A stretch of 64,000 bases of DNA from Platanthera guangdongensis (GCA_039583875.1 CM077155.1:8978043-9042042); one strand, 5' to 3'. Positions 36,725 through 47,910 are shown, counted from the first letter of the stretch. The notes: generated by a model from the letters alone, not told the origin. Numbers and translations: made by a program.

Positions 36725-38577
36725 TGTTGAAACCGAAAATCGGTCTCCTGTGGAGTTCGACCCTTGGGGAAGGGGTGACCACGCACCTACTACCCTTAAG
36801 CGAACGATCTAGGCACAAGACTAGAAACACAAGGGACAGACCCAAGGTCTCAGCGTGGAGGACCCGCCGCATACCCGGAAGACTAACAAACTCTTCCCCT
36901 CCCAAGCCAAGGGCTGAGCTAAGGCACCTTCGGAGGGCTATCTTGGCCGACCAGAACATCCAAGGAGGATCTCGAGATCCACTCCCAAACTAGAGGTGCC
37001 ACCTCGGGTCTATGAAAAATGTTCCCCGCCCGTCTTACTATTGGCACAAAACCGTCCAGCAGCCCTACTCTACGCAGCTCCAATTGGGCCGCTAACAGCG
37101 GAACTCCGCTACTCTGAAAGGATGACAACGGGCCATCAGGGACTCCCCGGCATCTATAACTCGGGGCCCACACGGGGGGAGCGGTTCACGAACACACCGC
37201 TCGCCCAAGACAGGAGGAGTAAACTATAATCACAGAGCATCACAGATATGAAAAACTATTACAGGAATATAAATTCCATACTCGGCACGCAGGCCGGAAA
37301 TATAAACAAAAAGGCCTTCGAGGGCCAGCACAAGTTTGGGCTTAAGCCCGCTACTCCCCGCCTGGTACTACAACACCTGTACGCCAACGTCTCGACGAGC
37401 GGCGGCCAACTAGTCATCGGTCGGCTAATGTGAGCGGGCCAAACATATTGCGCACACCCCCTTTTTGGGGGCTTGTGGCGCGCATTCCCTGCAAACGGCC
37501 AATAAAAACTTCCTCGGAGTCTTCTTCGGGAACCCCAGAACATCACCAATCCGGCTCACACGTCCGGATGGGCTTCACACAGCATGCCTAAACTCATACT
37601 CACGCTTCCGGGTACTAATGCAATTAACTGCGGGGACGTACACGTCAACCCGTCGGGAAGCTCCCTTCCCCCCACCCGTTGGTGGAGAGGGGCTTCCGTG
37701 CAAATATGTAAACTGAAGGCTTCACCTGCCCGAGTTGAAACATCGTTACCCTTGTTGTGTGCTTGCCGGCGGGGGCGGGAGAGGAGCTTCGGGTCGATTC
37801 TGCTGCGTGCGGCCGCGTCGGTGGTCAGTCTCCACTCCAGGCCGAGCCTTGATCCAGGCCGAGCCTCGCTCCAGGCCGAGCCTCGCTCCAGGCTGAGCCT
37901 CGCTCCAGGCCGAGCCTCGCTCCAGGCCGAGCCTCGCTCCAGGCCGAGCCTCGCTCCAGGCCGACCCTCGCCCGGGCTGTTGCTTTGCCGGCGACGGGAG
38001 AGAGGGGAAAAGGGGGGCGGCCGGGGCTGCTGCTTTGCCGGCGACGGGAGAGAAGGGAAAAGAGGCGGCCGACTCCCGCTTTGCCGGCGACGGGAGAGAA
38101 GGGGAAAAGTGGGGTGGCCGACTCCCGCTTTGCCGGCGACGGGAGAGAAGGAGAAAGGGGGGCCGGGCTGCTGCTTTGCCGGCGACGGGAGAGAAGGGAA
38201 AAGAGGCGGCCGGCTCCTTGCTGCTCCAGGCCGACGATGAGAGATGGGATGGCGGCCGGGGTTGTGTCGTGCTGCTCCGAGCCGGCGAGAGAGGCGGGGA
38301 AGGGGGGCGGCGGCGGCTGGGCTCTAGATCCGCGGGCTAGGGCTCTCCCTTTTTCCCCCTGCTTCCATCTCTCCTTTTCTATTCCCTGTTCCCCTGCCTT
38401 TATTATTTTCCCCCACTCCCCCCGCGATACCTGTTGCCCCCTGCGATACATGCTGCCCCTTGCTGAACCCGATTCCCCTTGGCTGAACCCGATCCCCTTC
38501 TCCTGAACCCCGATCCCCCTCCTGCTGATCTCATCTCATCCCTCCCTTGTACAATATCAACTATATATATAATATAG

Positions 38578-38658
<81 letters not shown>

Positions 38659-38832
38659 ATATTATATATATGTATATATATATGAATTCCAAGCATGCGC
38701 ACATAAAACCTCCGCACGCACGCACGAGGATCCACACGTCTCCGAACGGGGTCGCACCAACTCGTCGCCCATCACACGCCCTTAGGTTGATTTTTGGGGA
38801 GGGTCCCACTCGCCCGGCTACGGGGTTGTACA
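36725..38832 (-). repeat. 5' LTR of element C
   Basis: The same sequence as the left copy, with a much longer TA microsatellite. A PBS-like TGGTGCGGTG lies at its inner edge (plus 36710-36722). Confidence 0.85.
38563..38690. repeat. TA microsatellite
   Basis: A near-pure (TA)n tract of about 120 bp within the LTR; the other LTR has only a short version at 34720-34770. Confidence 0.9.
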
Positions 38833-40182
38833 AAGGGCAAGTGTCTACACGCTCTATGCAAGCAATGTCGAGACTGAAGACAACTGTGTCGACATTCAGG
38901 TCTAGTGTCGCCACACTTCACAAGCTGAGTAAAGACTGGAAGCAAGCAGTGTCGATACCCAGGACTTAGGTCGACACCATCAGTCAGGAAGTCAGTTGTG
39001 TCGACACTCAGGACTAGTGTCGACATATTCTACATTAGCTGTGTCGAGACATGGTGAAAGTTATGTCTACACATTCAGAAGTATGTCGACATCACTAAAA
39101 GAGTAGTGTCGACACCCAGTACTGGTGTCGACACATCCAACAGACAAGTTTCAACACTTCAAGCAGAATTGTTTCCTAAGTGCAGAAATCAAGCCAGAGG
39201 TTCTGACAACTATCAGAACTATTAGATATCAGTTATTAATCGGATCAGCCGGTTACCTTTGACAGAGCCTATATAAAGGGATCAACTCTGCAGAAAGTAA
39301 AGGGAGAAGAAGAAAAGTAAAAAAAATCAGATCTAAAAAACAATCTGCTAGAATTTAGAAGGTGGAGAGAAGGCGAATCAAGATTCATCTTCAACATTCT
39401 CCTGCCTAGATCTACCCTAATTTCATCTTTAAGAAGCTTTGAAAAGCTAAAAAGGGTTGGATCAAATCCATTACAACAAGGATCAAGGGAAGCTGACTTA
39501 TCAAGATCGGTTCAAGAAGTAGTCATCCGTCTTGTTGGGTGACTAATTCAGAATTCCTTTCTTTTCACAATTATTAATCTTGTAAGATCTACTTGTAGAT
39601 CTGAGTGTAGGAGAATCAATTTCTCTGAGTTGTAAGCCTATGATATAAAGGCTGATGTAGGGCAGGAATTGCCTGAGGTAGGAGAAATGGGTATTTCTCT
39701 GAGGTGTAGGAACTGTATGTTCTGATGTGTAGGGCAGGATTTACCTAAGGTGTAGTAATGTGGATACATTCTGAGGTAGAGTTCTTGGGAAGCACTTGAG
39801 GTGAAGGATCTTGGTGATCTGAGTGGTAAGACTTGTAAAGTTTGAGTTGTAGGAGCCAGCTGGGCACTGAGCTGTAAGATCTAAGGATCTGAGTAAAGAA
39901 AGAAGGAGTTTGGCCAAATCTAGTTCATTACTAGATAAGCAAAGAGGGAAGTGGATGTACTCATAAATTAGGGAACCACTATAAAACTATATGTACTATG
40001 TTGTGATTGCTGTGATTGTTGTGCTGTGATAATTTTAAGTTACTGTTTAGTTCATCTTGTTTTATCTGATTGGGCTAAAATACATAAAGAAAGTATATCT
40101 CAGAATATAAAAAGTAGCCAAGGTTCAAATTGGACCTATTCACCCCCCTAGGTCACTCTCAATCCTAAAACAAACATTCACA

Positions 40183-40187
40183 CTATG
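40183..40187. other. Sirevirus target site duplication CTATG (3' side)
   Basis: It matches CTATG at 62414-62410 on the minus strand, next to the 5' LTR. Confidence 0.85.
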
Positions 40188-41012
40188 AATGCCCCTTTAA
40201 TAGTGCAGAGGGGCGGTGCGCAGGAACTGAGTAATCATAGAATCAAATATCAGCTTCCTCTTTCGATCACACCCCAAGGGGACGACAGCAGAACACTCCG
40301 GGTCAACTGAAATGCTACACAGCAGCAAACGTTTCTCCTCGACGAATAGAAAAATGCTAATGAGAGGGTTTGTTGGTTTGTGAGGCTTAGTAAATCCCAG
40401 CACCGGTGTACACTCACCCTCATGCCCTTTCAGCCAACAACTATCTGGAAGGGTGCTCCACAGTTCTGTCCACTCCCATTAGTTCCGGACCCATTCATAC
40501 ACTGTGTTCTCGTAGCATTTGTCTTTCTGTCTCTTGAAAACCAACCAAGTCTTGTTGTTGTGTACTTTAATATGACCCCATCTATTAGCACGAACCTCGC
40601 ATCAGTCTTTGAAGAGGTCTAACGAGAATCTTGAACCATGCTTCTTGAAGAAGGTTATGAGACCTATGATGTGCGTCATGGCAAGATGACTGAATTACGA
40701 TGTTGGAACTCCGCAATACTTCAAAATCTTTGTAACCTCATCACACGACGACAACCGTAGTCCGGCCCTTAGCGACGACTCGCACAGTGTCATCCAATCC
40801 ACAAAAGGATTCTCCACCTGCTGCTCGGTATTCAGAATCCTGACCTCAAGATTGGAGGGAATATTGTAGCCCCCCCTCCATGAGGTGACTTGCTCTAGAG
40901 TAATCATGGAATGCATCCTCATCGGCAGACCTTGGGCGACACGCCTAGGAACCTGAGCAACAAATGAAGATAAAACAGAAAGTGATAAAAGGACTACCCG
41001 AAGCACCGTCAA
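40188..41012 (-). pseudogene. PF04195-like gene, 5' portion (copy 1)
   Basis: The minus strand encodes MRMHSMITLEQVTSWRGGYN, then IPSNLEVRILNTEQQVENPF, then LCESSLRAGLRLSSCDEVTK. After a stop near 40695 comes FSLDLFKD, then TWLVFKRQKDKCYENTVYEW, then the frame 40403-40197 (LGFTKPHKPTNPLISIFLFV...). This order resembles plant 'putative gypsy type transposon' proteins (PF04195), which accompany Tat-type retroelements or stand alone; that assignment is from memory. TTGCTCAG before GTTCCTAGG near 40953 looks like a splice acceptor, so coding may begin at the internal Met. A minus-strand TATA box lies at 41841-41847. The gene is cut at 40188 by the Sirevirus; its continuation is at 62415. Confidence 0.55.
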
Positions 41013-41149
41013 ATCCCGTGTAGGGAAGGAAAAAGAAGTAAGATTGCCAGAACTCCTAGCATGCTATAACAAGAGAAGCGTGCATGAGCGCAAAGTCGCG
41101 ATCACCGCCCGCACACATGCACAACATGCAGGAACAATACCGCATGAGC

Positions 41150-41400
41150 AGTGCACGCGTGATCACACCGCACGCGAGCGTGTCCCTCACACACGGACAA
41201 TGCGCATAGGTGCACCCCCTCCCCCTTCGCATGCAAGCAGTAGAATCCAGTATGCATAGCATGCAGGGATGCATGAGCAGTGCACGTGTGATCACACCTC
41301 ACGCGAGTATGTCCCTTGCACGTACACAATGCGCATAGGTGCACCCCATCCACCCTCGCGTGAAAGCAGTAACATCTGGTACGTATAGCACGGAGGGATG
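41150..41400. repeat. Minisatellite of about 126 bp, two units
   Basis: GATCACAC...GCGAG...GTCCCT...CACAATGCGCATAGGTGCACCCC recurs at about 41160 and 41288. Unit 2 of the big duplication has a single copy at about 43815. Confidence 0.75.
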
Positions 41401-41840
41401 CGTCGTGTTGTGTGCGCACCCCATGCGCGCAGTGCACGTGGGAGCGCCCCGCCCTACGCGGTTGGCATGGGAGCACCCCTCATACTACAAGCGGGTGCAC
41501 CCCATGCACTGCACGCGGGTGCACCCCGCGCATGGGATGCGCACAGTTCCCCACCTCTCATTGTGCATGCCCGCAAGTGTACCCTTAGCCATACCCTCAT
41601 CACTTACATATTTGCACCCCGTATGTGCACCCATAGTTGCGCTTGGGCGACCCTCTTCTCTATGAGTTCCATCCTCTACCTGTCGTACCTTTTCGGCTTT
41701 GACTGCCTCTTTCTGAGCCTCTTCATCTGCTCACGCCATGAGGACCAAAAATCTGTCTAAGATTAAAAGCCACCACACTCCAATTTCTCCGGCTCTTGTC
41801 TACGAGGGTTTTGCAGGGCAAATGATGGGGTTGGCCCAAA

Positions 41841-41847
41841 TTTATAG
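41841..41847 (-). promoter_or_regulatory. Minus-strand TATA box, unit 1
   Basis: The minus strand reads TCCTATAAATTTGGG, pointing toward the PF04195-like frame. The equivalent in unit 2 is at 44359-44365. Confidence 0.45.
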
Positions 41848-42695
41848 GAAAACTAGGCTGCAAATAGCTATGTTTCCCTCTCTTCCCACTCACGTAGTGA
41901 GAAGTTACATAAATAACCACTGAATGCACAATCCGCGCACCCAAATTACACGATAACTACCACGAACGGGATCCCAACTGTCTTGCACTGCTACCAGACA
42001 ACCTCGATCGGCCTCGCAAGGCTGCCCCCCTGGTCTCCATGGCATGGGAGGCTTCGGGCGCGGTAGTCCACACAAGGGCCGACCGACCCCCTTTTGGCCG
42101 CCCAGACGAAGACGATCTCGGGCGCGGGCGGCTCCACAAGTACTGGCCACCCCCTTTAGCCTCCCGAATACGGGCAGCCTGGTCGTGGCCAGCCCGGTGG
42201 GGAGGCCAGGGCTGGCCTCCCCCATTCACCGCACGACCCGGGCAGCCTCGTCTGCAGTCAGCCCCACAAGGTCTGGCCTCCCTTTTGGCTTCTTGAGCAC
42301 GGGCGGCATCGGCCACGACCGGTCCAACTAGGGTCAGCTGGCCCCAGGCCACCCAACAAAGGCTGGCCTTGGCCACAGCCATCCCCGCAAGGTCTAGCTG
42401 CCGCAAGGCCGGCCTCGGCCGGCCCCGTAAGAGGTCGGTCGTCCCTTTGGCCGCCCATCACTGGCGGCCTTGTCTAGTCTCACCAAGGCCGGTTGCTCCC
42501 TCCCTGCCGCACGCCGTGTAGGGGAGGGGCAACCACTAGCCTCGCACTGTTGGTCTTCATGGGAGGGTCCTCTCTCGGCTCAGGGGAAGGATCGTCATTT
42601 CCCTAAAATGCCGATCTGCGTGCTCAAATCTGAGCTCTCCTATTGGCCCGCTCGGTATTATTGGGCAAAATTACAAGACTGTCAACGTAAAATTC

Positions 42696-42703
42696 TATAA
42701 ATA
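42696..42703 (+). promoter_or_regulatory. Plus-strand TATA box, unit 1
   Basis: CTATAAATAAACCC is followed by a pyrimidine-rich leader; the equivalent in unit 2 is CTATAAATAGACCC at 45236-45243. Confidence 0.5.
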
Positions 42704-42879
42704 AACCCTTTTCCTACTTCATTTGGATCTTTCTCCCGGTTTCTGAACTCTCTCACTATTTCCTATCTCTCGCTCTACGCTATTTCCTTTCTCTCTACTG
42801 ATTTTCCACCGACGACTGCTCCCAAGGACTCCGCGAAGGTCTGTTTAGACAGACAAAGTCTGCCGGAGAAAAGACAAGA

Positions 42880-43128
42880 ATGTGGAAGCATGTAGACAAG
42901 TGGTCGTCGCACAAAAGCCTCCAATCGCTCGTAAGGCACGGAAGCAAGAAAGAAGATCTTATATCGCCACTTGGCCGGATCCGTCAAGATGACCAAGTTT
43001 GCTTGCTCCCTTCTGAGCGAAAGGAGAAAGATAACCGAGAAAGCACGGATTCATATCACGCTCAGAGCTTTCCCTCTCTCAAGTGTAACGAGGAGCGGTC
43101 TGTCGCCCTTGCTAGAACAGTCTTGTAA
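42880..43128 (+). CDS. Short frame of unknown meaning, unit 1
   Basis: About 82 codons starting MWKHVDKWSSHKSLQSLV, lying 180 bp after a TATA box. The same frame is open in unit 2 (45421-45665, with an upstream extension to 45282) and much of the sequence is kept (GRIRQDDQVCLLPSERKE). No known domain. It may be the 5' leader of a retroelement transcript rather than a gene. Confidence 0.25.
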   Translation: MWKHVDKWSSHKSLQSLVRHGSKKEDLISPLGRIRQDDQVCLLPSERKEKDNRESTDSYHAQSFPSLKCNEERSVALARTVL

Positions 43129-43232
43129 CAAACTCTGAAATAGTACAAGTTAGATTGTGATTTTACACCCCGATTGCGGGTTGTCCACGTAATCAAGTCT
43201 CTCTCTCACAACCCTGTGAAACTTTGACTGTT

Positions 43233-45773
43233 TATGAGACCCCCGCTATCAACACGAACCTCACATTAGTCTTTGAAGAGGTCTAACGAGAATCTCGAAC
43301 GGTGCTTCTGGAAGAAGGCTATGAGACCTATGATGCGCGTCAATGCAAGGGGACTGAATTGCGACGTCAGAACTCTGCAATGCTTCAAAATCTCTATAAC
43401 CTCATCACACGCTGGCAACTGAAGTCCGACCCTTTGCGACGACTCACACAGTGTCATCCATTTCACTAAAGGATTTTATTCCTGCTATTCGGTATTCAGA
43501 ATCCTGACCTCAAGATTGGAGGGAATATTGTAGCACCCCCTCCATGAGGTGACTTGCTCCAGAGTAAGCATGGAATGCATCCTCATCGGTAGACCTTGGG
43601 CGACACATCTAGGAACCCGGGCAACAAACGAAGATAAAATAGAAAGTGCTAAAATGATGACCCGAAGCACCGTCAAATCCCTTGTAGGGAAGGGAAAAAG
43701 AAGTTAGAGTGCCCGAACTCCCATCATGCTAAGAAAAGAGAAGTGTGCACGAGCGCGAAGTCGCGATCACTGCCCGGACACATGCACAACATGCGTGAAG
43801 AATCTCGCACGAGCAGTGCACGCGAGCGCGTCCCTCACACACAGACAATGCGCATAGGTGCACCCCCTCCCCCTTCGCATGCAAGTAGTAGAATCCAGTA
43901 TGCATAGCATGCAGGGATGCGCCACGCTGTGTGCATGCCCCACACGTGCAATGCACGTGGGCGCACCCCTCCCTGCGTGGTGGACGTGGGAGCAACTCTC
44001 ACACTGCATGCGGCTGCTCCCCGCGCACTACATACGGGTGTGCCCCGTGCGTGGAATGCATGCACGCGCCCACCTCGCATTGTGCATGCCCGCAGGTGTG
44101 CCCCCATACATAGCCTGAACACTTAGAGATCCACACCTTGTTTGTGCACCCGCAGTCGTGCATGGGTGACCCTCTTCTCTATGAGTTTCATCCTCTCCCT
44201 GCCATACATTTTTGGCATTGACCGCCTCTTTCCGCGCCTCTTCATCTGCTCCCGCCATGAAGAGCAAATATCTGTCTAAGATTAAAAGCCACAGAACTCC
44301 AATCACTCTGACTCTTGTCTCTGAGGGCTTTGCACGACAAATGATGGGGTTGGCTCAAATTTATAGAAAAACTAGGTTGCAAATAGCCATGTTTCTCTCT
44401 CTCCCCACTCAGGTAGTGAGAAGTTACGCACATAACCAATGAATGCACAATCTGCACAAACAAGCTGCTCGATAACTACCACGCACAGGAACCCAACCGT
44501 CATGCACCGCCACCAAACGACCCCTACCGGCCTCGCAAGGCTGCCCTCCCCCTTTGGTCTCCGAGGCATGGGCGGCCTCAGGCGAAGCTGGCCTCGGCCG
44601 CGGCCGGCCACACAAGGACCGACCGCCCCCTTTTCGGCAGCCCAGACGCGGACAACCTCGGGCGCGGCAGGCTCCACAAGGACTGCCCGCCCGCTTTGGC
44701 TGCCCGGATATGGGCGACCTTGGCCGCGGCTAGCCCTGCAAGGGATGGCCTCCACTTTCACCGCACGGCCGGGGAAGCCTTGGCCGCAGCCAGCCCCGCA
44801 AGGGCCGACCTCCCTTTCGTCCACTCGAGCATGGGCAGCCTTGGCCACGGCCGATACTACCATGGTTGGTTACCCCTTGGCCACTCGACAAAGGGATGCA
44901 TTGGCCGCGACCAGCCCCGCAAGGTCTAGCAGCCCCAACTCCGGCCTCGGCCGCGGCGAGCCCTATAAGGGGTCGGCCGTCCCTTTGTCCGCCCGATCAC
45001 GAGCGGCCTTGTCCAGCCTCGCCAAGGCCGGTCGCTCCCTACCTGCCGCACAATGTGTAGGGGAGGGGCAGCCAACGGCCTCGTACCGTTGGTATTCATG
45101 GGTGGGCCCTCTCTCGGCTTAGGGGCAGGATCGCCATTTCCCTAAAAATTCCAATCTGCGTGCTCAAATCTGAGCTCTCCTATTCACCCATTCGGTATTA
45201 TTCGGCAAAATTACCGGACCGTCTACGTAAAAGTCTATAAATAGACCCTTTTCTCACTTCATTTGGATCTTTCTCCTGTTTTTGAACTCTCTCACTATTT
45301 CCTATCTCTCTCTACGCTCTTTCCTTTCTCTCTCTACGGGTTTTCCACCAACGATTGCTCCCAAGGAACTCCGCCAAGGTCCATTTAGACGGACGAAGTC
45401 TGTCGGGGACAAGACAAGAATGTGGAAGCATGCAGTCTCGCGGTCGTTGCACAAAAGCCTCCGGTCGCTCGCATGGCACGGAAGCAAGAAAGAACTTACA
45501 TCGCCACCTGGCCGGATCCGTCAAGACGACCAAGTTTGCTTGCTCCCCTCTGAGCGGAAGGAGCAAGATCACCGGGAAAGCATGGAGTCCTATCACGCTA
45601 AGAGCTTTCTATCTCTCAAGTGTAATGAGCAGCGGTCTGTCGCCATCGCTCGAACAGCCTTGTAACAAACTCTGAAATAGCGGAAGTTAGATCGTGATTT
45701 TACACCCCGATTGCGGGTTGTCCACGTAATCAAATCTTTTTCACACAACCCTGTGAAACTTTGTCTGTTTGTG
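43233..45773. repeat. Tandem duplication, unit 2 (about 2.54 kb)
   Basis: Homologous to 40571-43236. The join is at TATG/TTTATG near 43233. Unit 2 ends in TGTGAAACTTTGTCTGTTTGTG, matching TGTGAAACTTTGACTGTTTATG at the end of unit 1. Beyond that the sequences differ. Confidence 0.85.
43247..43676 (-). pseudogene. PF04195-like gene fragment, unit 2
   Basis: The minus strand repeats the head of the gene (MHSMLTLEQVTSWRGCYNIP; LTSQFSPLALTRIIGLIAFF; SRFSLDLFKD) with a frame change near 43475. It is truncated at the unit join, so it lacks everything past SRFSLDLFKD plus about 15 residues. It keeps SQFSPLAL, where copy 1 has a stop. Confidence 0.55.
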
Positions 45774-45880
45774 CGCTCAACCGCTCAACGGGCTAAGATC
45801 ATTCAGAAGGCCTGATCTACCAGGAGCCTAGAGCGACCCGCAACAACAGGTTCACAATTTCCTATGATTTTTTTCGTTTC

Positions 45881-45898
45881 ACCTATATTTATCTTTGG
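45881..45898. other. LINE target site duplication, left
   Basis: ACCTATATTTATCTTTGG, repeated exactly at 46137-46154. Confidence 0.9.
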
Positions 45899-46136
45899 TC
45901 ACATACAAAGGAGACCATTAGAGCCACATGTTAGACATTATGAGAGTCTAGTCACTAGGCATGTTAGACGAGGGAGGGGTTGACCAATAAAGACTTGGAA
46001 TGAAACTATAAAGAAAGACATGATGTACTTAGGCATTAATGAGATTAAGACAAAAGATAAAGCACAATGACGACAAAGGATCCATATAGCCGATCCCAAT
46101 ATAGTGAGATGAAAGCTTGAATGTTATTGTTGTTGT
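45899..46136 (+). mobile_element. 5'-truncated LINE (RTE-like) tail
   Basis: The plus frame reads HVRHYESLVTRHVRRGRGRP, then TKTWNETIKKDMMYLGINE, then DKAQWRQRIHIADPN, the C-terminal tail typical of plant RTE-type LINE ORF2 proteins. The element ends in a short (TTG)n tail and is flanked by a perfect 18-bp duplication, the mark of target-primed reverse transcription. Only 238 bp remain. Confidence 0.85.
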
Positions 46137-46154
46137 ACCTATATTTATCTTTGG

Positions 46155-46712
46155 ACTGCATACACCCAAAACGACCTGATAACATCACCTTTTTCAATCA
46201 AAAGGATCTGTAATTCCAAAGTTTGAGGTCATTGGAACCCTCTAGCCTAATTGGACGGAGTCGTCCAACCTCGGGTTTGACTTTAGGTAAAAAATTAGGT
46301 CTACTAGGAGGAGGAATATAGCTAGAATGAGATGTGTTTAAGAAGATAACTTTTAAAAAAATGCTAGAAATGATGAAGACGTGGTGAGAGTGTGAGACAA
46401 CCAAAGTCTTTATATGATCCACCATCACCTTGACCCTTTAATGCTCCCTCACGGATGACTCCTCCCTTTTAATTTCATCTCCTTCTTTCTCTTTTTTTTT
46501 TCTTAAGCTAGCTTCATGTGCTCCTGAATTCATACGGCTTCCTTCCCTCTCATCTCTGGCTTTCCATGGCGTCTCAGGAAGTATGGTGCAGCCAAGGATG
46601 ACTTGCCGACTCCAAAACAGAATTTCTCCCCCCTCTCTCTCTCTCTCTCTCTAACGCCTTTCTCTCTCTATCTCTTATTCCCTCTCTCTGAATCTTTTGA
46701 GAAACTTCACAG
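46155..46712. other. Spacer with pyrimidine tract
   Basis: No gene recognised. A CT-rich stretch at 46627-46690 includes a short (CT)n run. Confidence 0.5.
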
Positions 46713-46839
46713 GAGGAAGTTGGCAAGTTGTCTTTGGCTACAAATTACTTCCTGTTCCCCATGTTTGGCCTTTCGATGATAATGTTGAAGCAGTTGCTCT
46801 CTATCTTCCTCTTGGTGGAGCAAATTCTTCGAAAATATT
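46713..46839 (+). other. Possible exon of an unidentified gene
   Basis: A pyrimidine-rich tract ends in CTTCACAG, followed by a 127-bp open stretch reading GSWQVVFGYKLLPVPHVWPF, then DDNVEAVALYLPLGGANS. It ends at ATT with the donor-like GTGAGT. The composition looks protein-like, but I do not recognise the family and see no neighbouring exon. It could be a fragment captured by a transposon. Confidence 0.3.
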
Positions 46840-47221
46840 GTGAGTTTCTATAAAACTTTTGCTTCATTTCATGCTATTTTTTAATGAAATTGCTATAGGC
46901 AGTGTAATTTGTTATTGGCATCATTTTGTTAAAGACATCACAATGCTAAAGAGTCTAAATTATTATTTGCACCACAAAAAAATTTAAAGACGCCACAATT
47001 AACAGATGATGGAGATGACACCAAGAAGAACCTTAAAGGATGGAATCACATGATTGTAGCAACTATTTGTCAACCATCTTGCAGAGACAAAGGTTCTGTT
47101 TGAGGCATTGTTTTGGCTCCGTTCGGGATTCAAATGAGAGGAAAATTGACCGGTGACACTTTTGGGGCACCGTTTTGAGTCCATTCTTGTTTCAAATCGG
47201 ACAGATGACTCCCTTTGGAAC
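46840..47221. other. Spacer; possible outer MITE ends
   Basis: GGCACCGTTTTGAGTCCATT (around 47146) is loosely inverted relative to GGTTTGAAAATGGTGCC (around 47402-47418), so an older MITE may enclose the next one. Confidence 0.35.
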
Positions 47222-47224
47222 TTA

Positions 47225-47340
47225 GGCTCCGTTTGGGAGGTCTTATTTTCACCGGTCAAGCGATCACGACCGTATGAACCCGGACTTAATTAAGGTCTTA
47301 TTCATGCGGTCATGACCGCTTGACTGGTGAAATTAATCCT
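47225..47340. mobile_element. Degenerate copy of the palindromic Tourist-like MITE
   Basis: GGCTCCGTTTGGGAGGTCTTATTTTCACCGGTCAAGCG and the mirror TGACCGCTTGACTGGTGAAAT match the element at 11142-11272. The centre is ACTTAATTAAGGT. The right end is eroded; TTA precedes the left end (47222-47224). Confidence 0.75.
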
Positions 47341-47344
47341 TGAA

Positions 47345-47907
47345 ACTCCGTTCTCCCTTTTAAGAAGTTTGGTTTGAAGGGGAGAACATATTAAAATGTC
47401 CGGTTTGAAAATGGTGCCCCAAATAGAGCCAAATTGTGCGAGAAGATGAAGATCACAGGTGCAAATTTTCCGGACACATCCCTTAATCTTTATATCTGTG
47501 CGTCAATGGCTGCCTTCTCTTCATCATCCTCATGAGCTTTTAAGATATTAGTCACGAAACTTTCAAAGGCCTCGAGCACTTGCTTCAAAGACGATCGAAG
47601 ACTACAAAGATTGGCAGTTTCAGCCGGCTGGTTCTACGGCGACGGCGTCCGGGAGGAGATCTGGCCGGAGGAGGCGGCGCCGTGGAAGAGGAATCGCGAA
47701 ATGTGGAGGGGGAGACAGTTGGGCAGGGTGCTAAAAGACTGTTGTCAATAGTTGTTTTTGGAGGTTTTAATTTAGAGTGTTATTGAAGTTATTTGCGATG
47801 TCAATAATCAAAATTGCGATATTTTTAACAATTCCCTTTATTATTTATCAAACAAATTTAGTGTCTAGTCATTAGTAGAAACTCCTTTTGCGCCATAGTT
47901 ACAAGTA
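47345..47907. other. Unannotated spacer
   Basis: A GC-rich frame at 47580-47786 has no recognisable domain. Otherwise nothing was seen. Confidence 0.4.
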
Positions 47908-47910
47908 TAA

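Larger units (their letters stand above)
32887..38832 (-). mobile_element. Element C: non-autonomous LTR retrotransposon (5.9 kb)
   Basis: Two LTRs of 2041 and 2108 bp flank a 1.8-kb interior with no gag or pol. On the minus strand the 5' LTR is the right copy, beginning TGTACAACCCCGTAGCC. After it comes TTTTGGTGCGGTGAGC, a PBS-like start. The purine run AAAAGAGCGGGGA precedes the left (3') LTR. Target duplication is AAGG, or AAAGG if one base is shared (32882-32886, 38832-38836); the empty site is seen in the sister LTR near 62020-62035. It looks like a LARD. The internal tandem repeats recall the Tat lineage of gypsy, but without coding domains this is a guess. Confidence 0.8.
32506..40182 (+). 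repeat. 3' LTR of the Sirevirus, split by element C
   Basis: It begins TGTTGGGTACATTGG and ends CTAAAACAAACATTCACA. Without element C and its duplication it is about 1727 bp, against 1725 bp for the 5' LTR at 60685-62409. It holds TGTCGACA arrays (32625-32880, 38845-39140), a TATA box TATATAAA at 39270-39277 and the CACCCCCCTAGGTCACTC stretch typical of SIRE LTR ends. The flank is CTATG (40183-40187), identical to the flank of the 5' LTR. Confidence 0.9.
40571..43236. repeat. Tandem duplication, unit 1 (about 2.66 kb)
   Basis: The unit repeats at 43233-45773 in the same orientation. It contains the start of the PF04195-like gene (minus), a GC-rich minisatellite, a minus-strand TATA box, GGCC-rich sequence, a plus-strand TATA box and a short plus-strand frame. 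It is 124-126 bp longer than unit 2 because it has one more minisatellite unit. Confidence 0.85.

Noticed and set aside
40173..40180. Sirevirus 3' LTR ending at CCTAAAACA (40172)
   Set aside because: Ending at ATTCACA (40182) gives the matching CTATG duplication and, in the 5' LTR, puts the PBS two bases away as expected.
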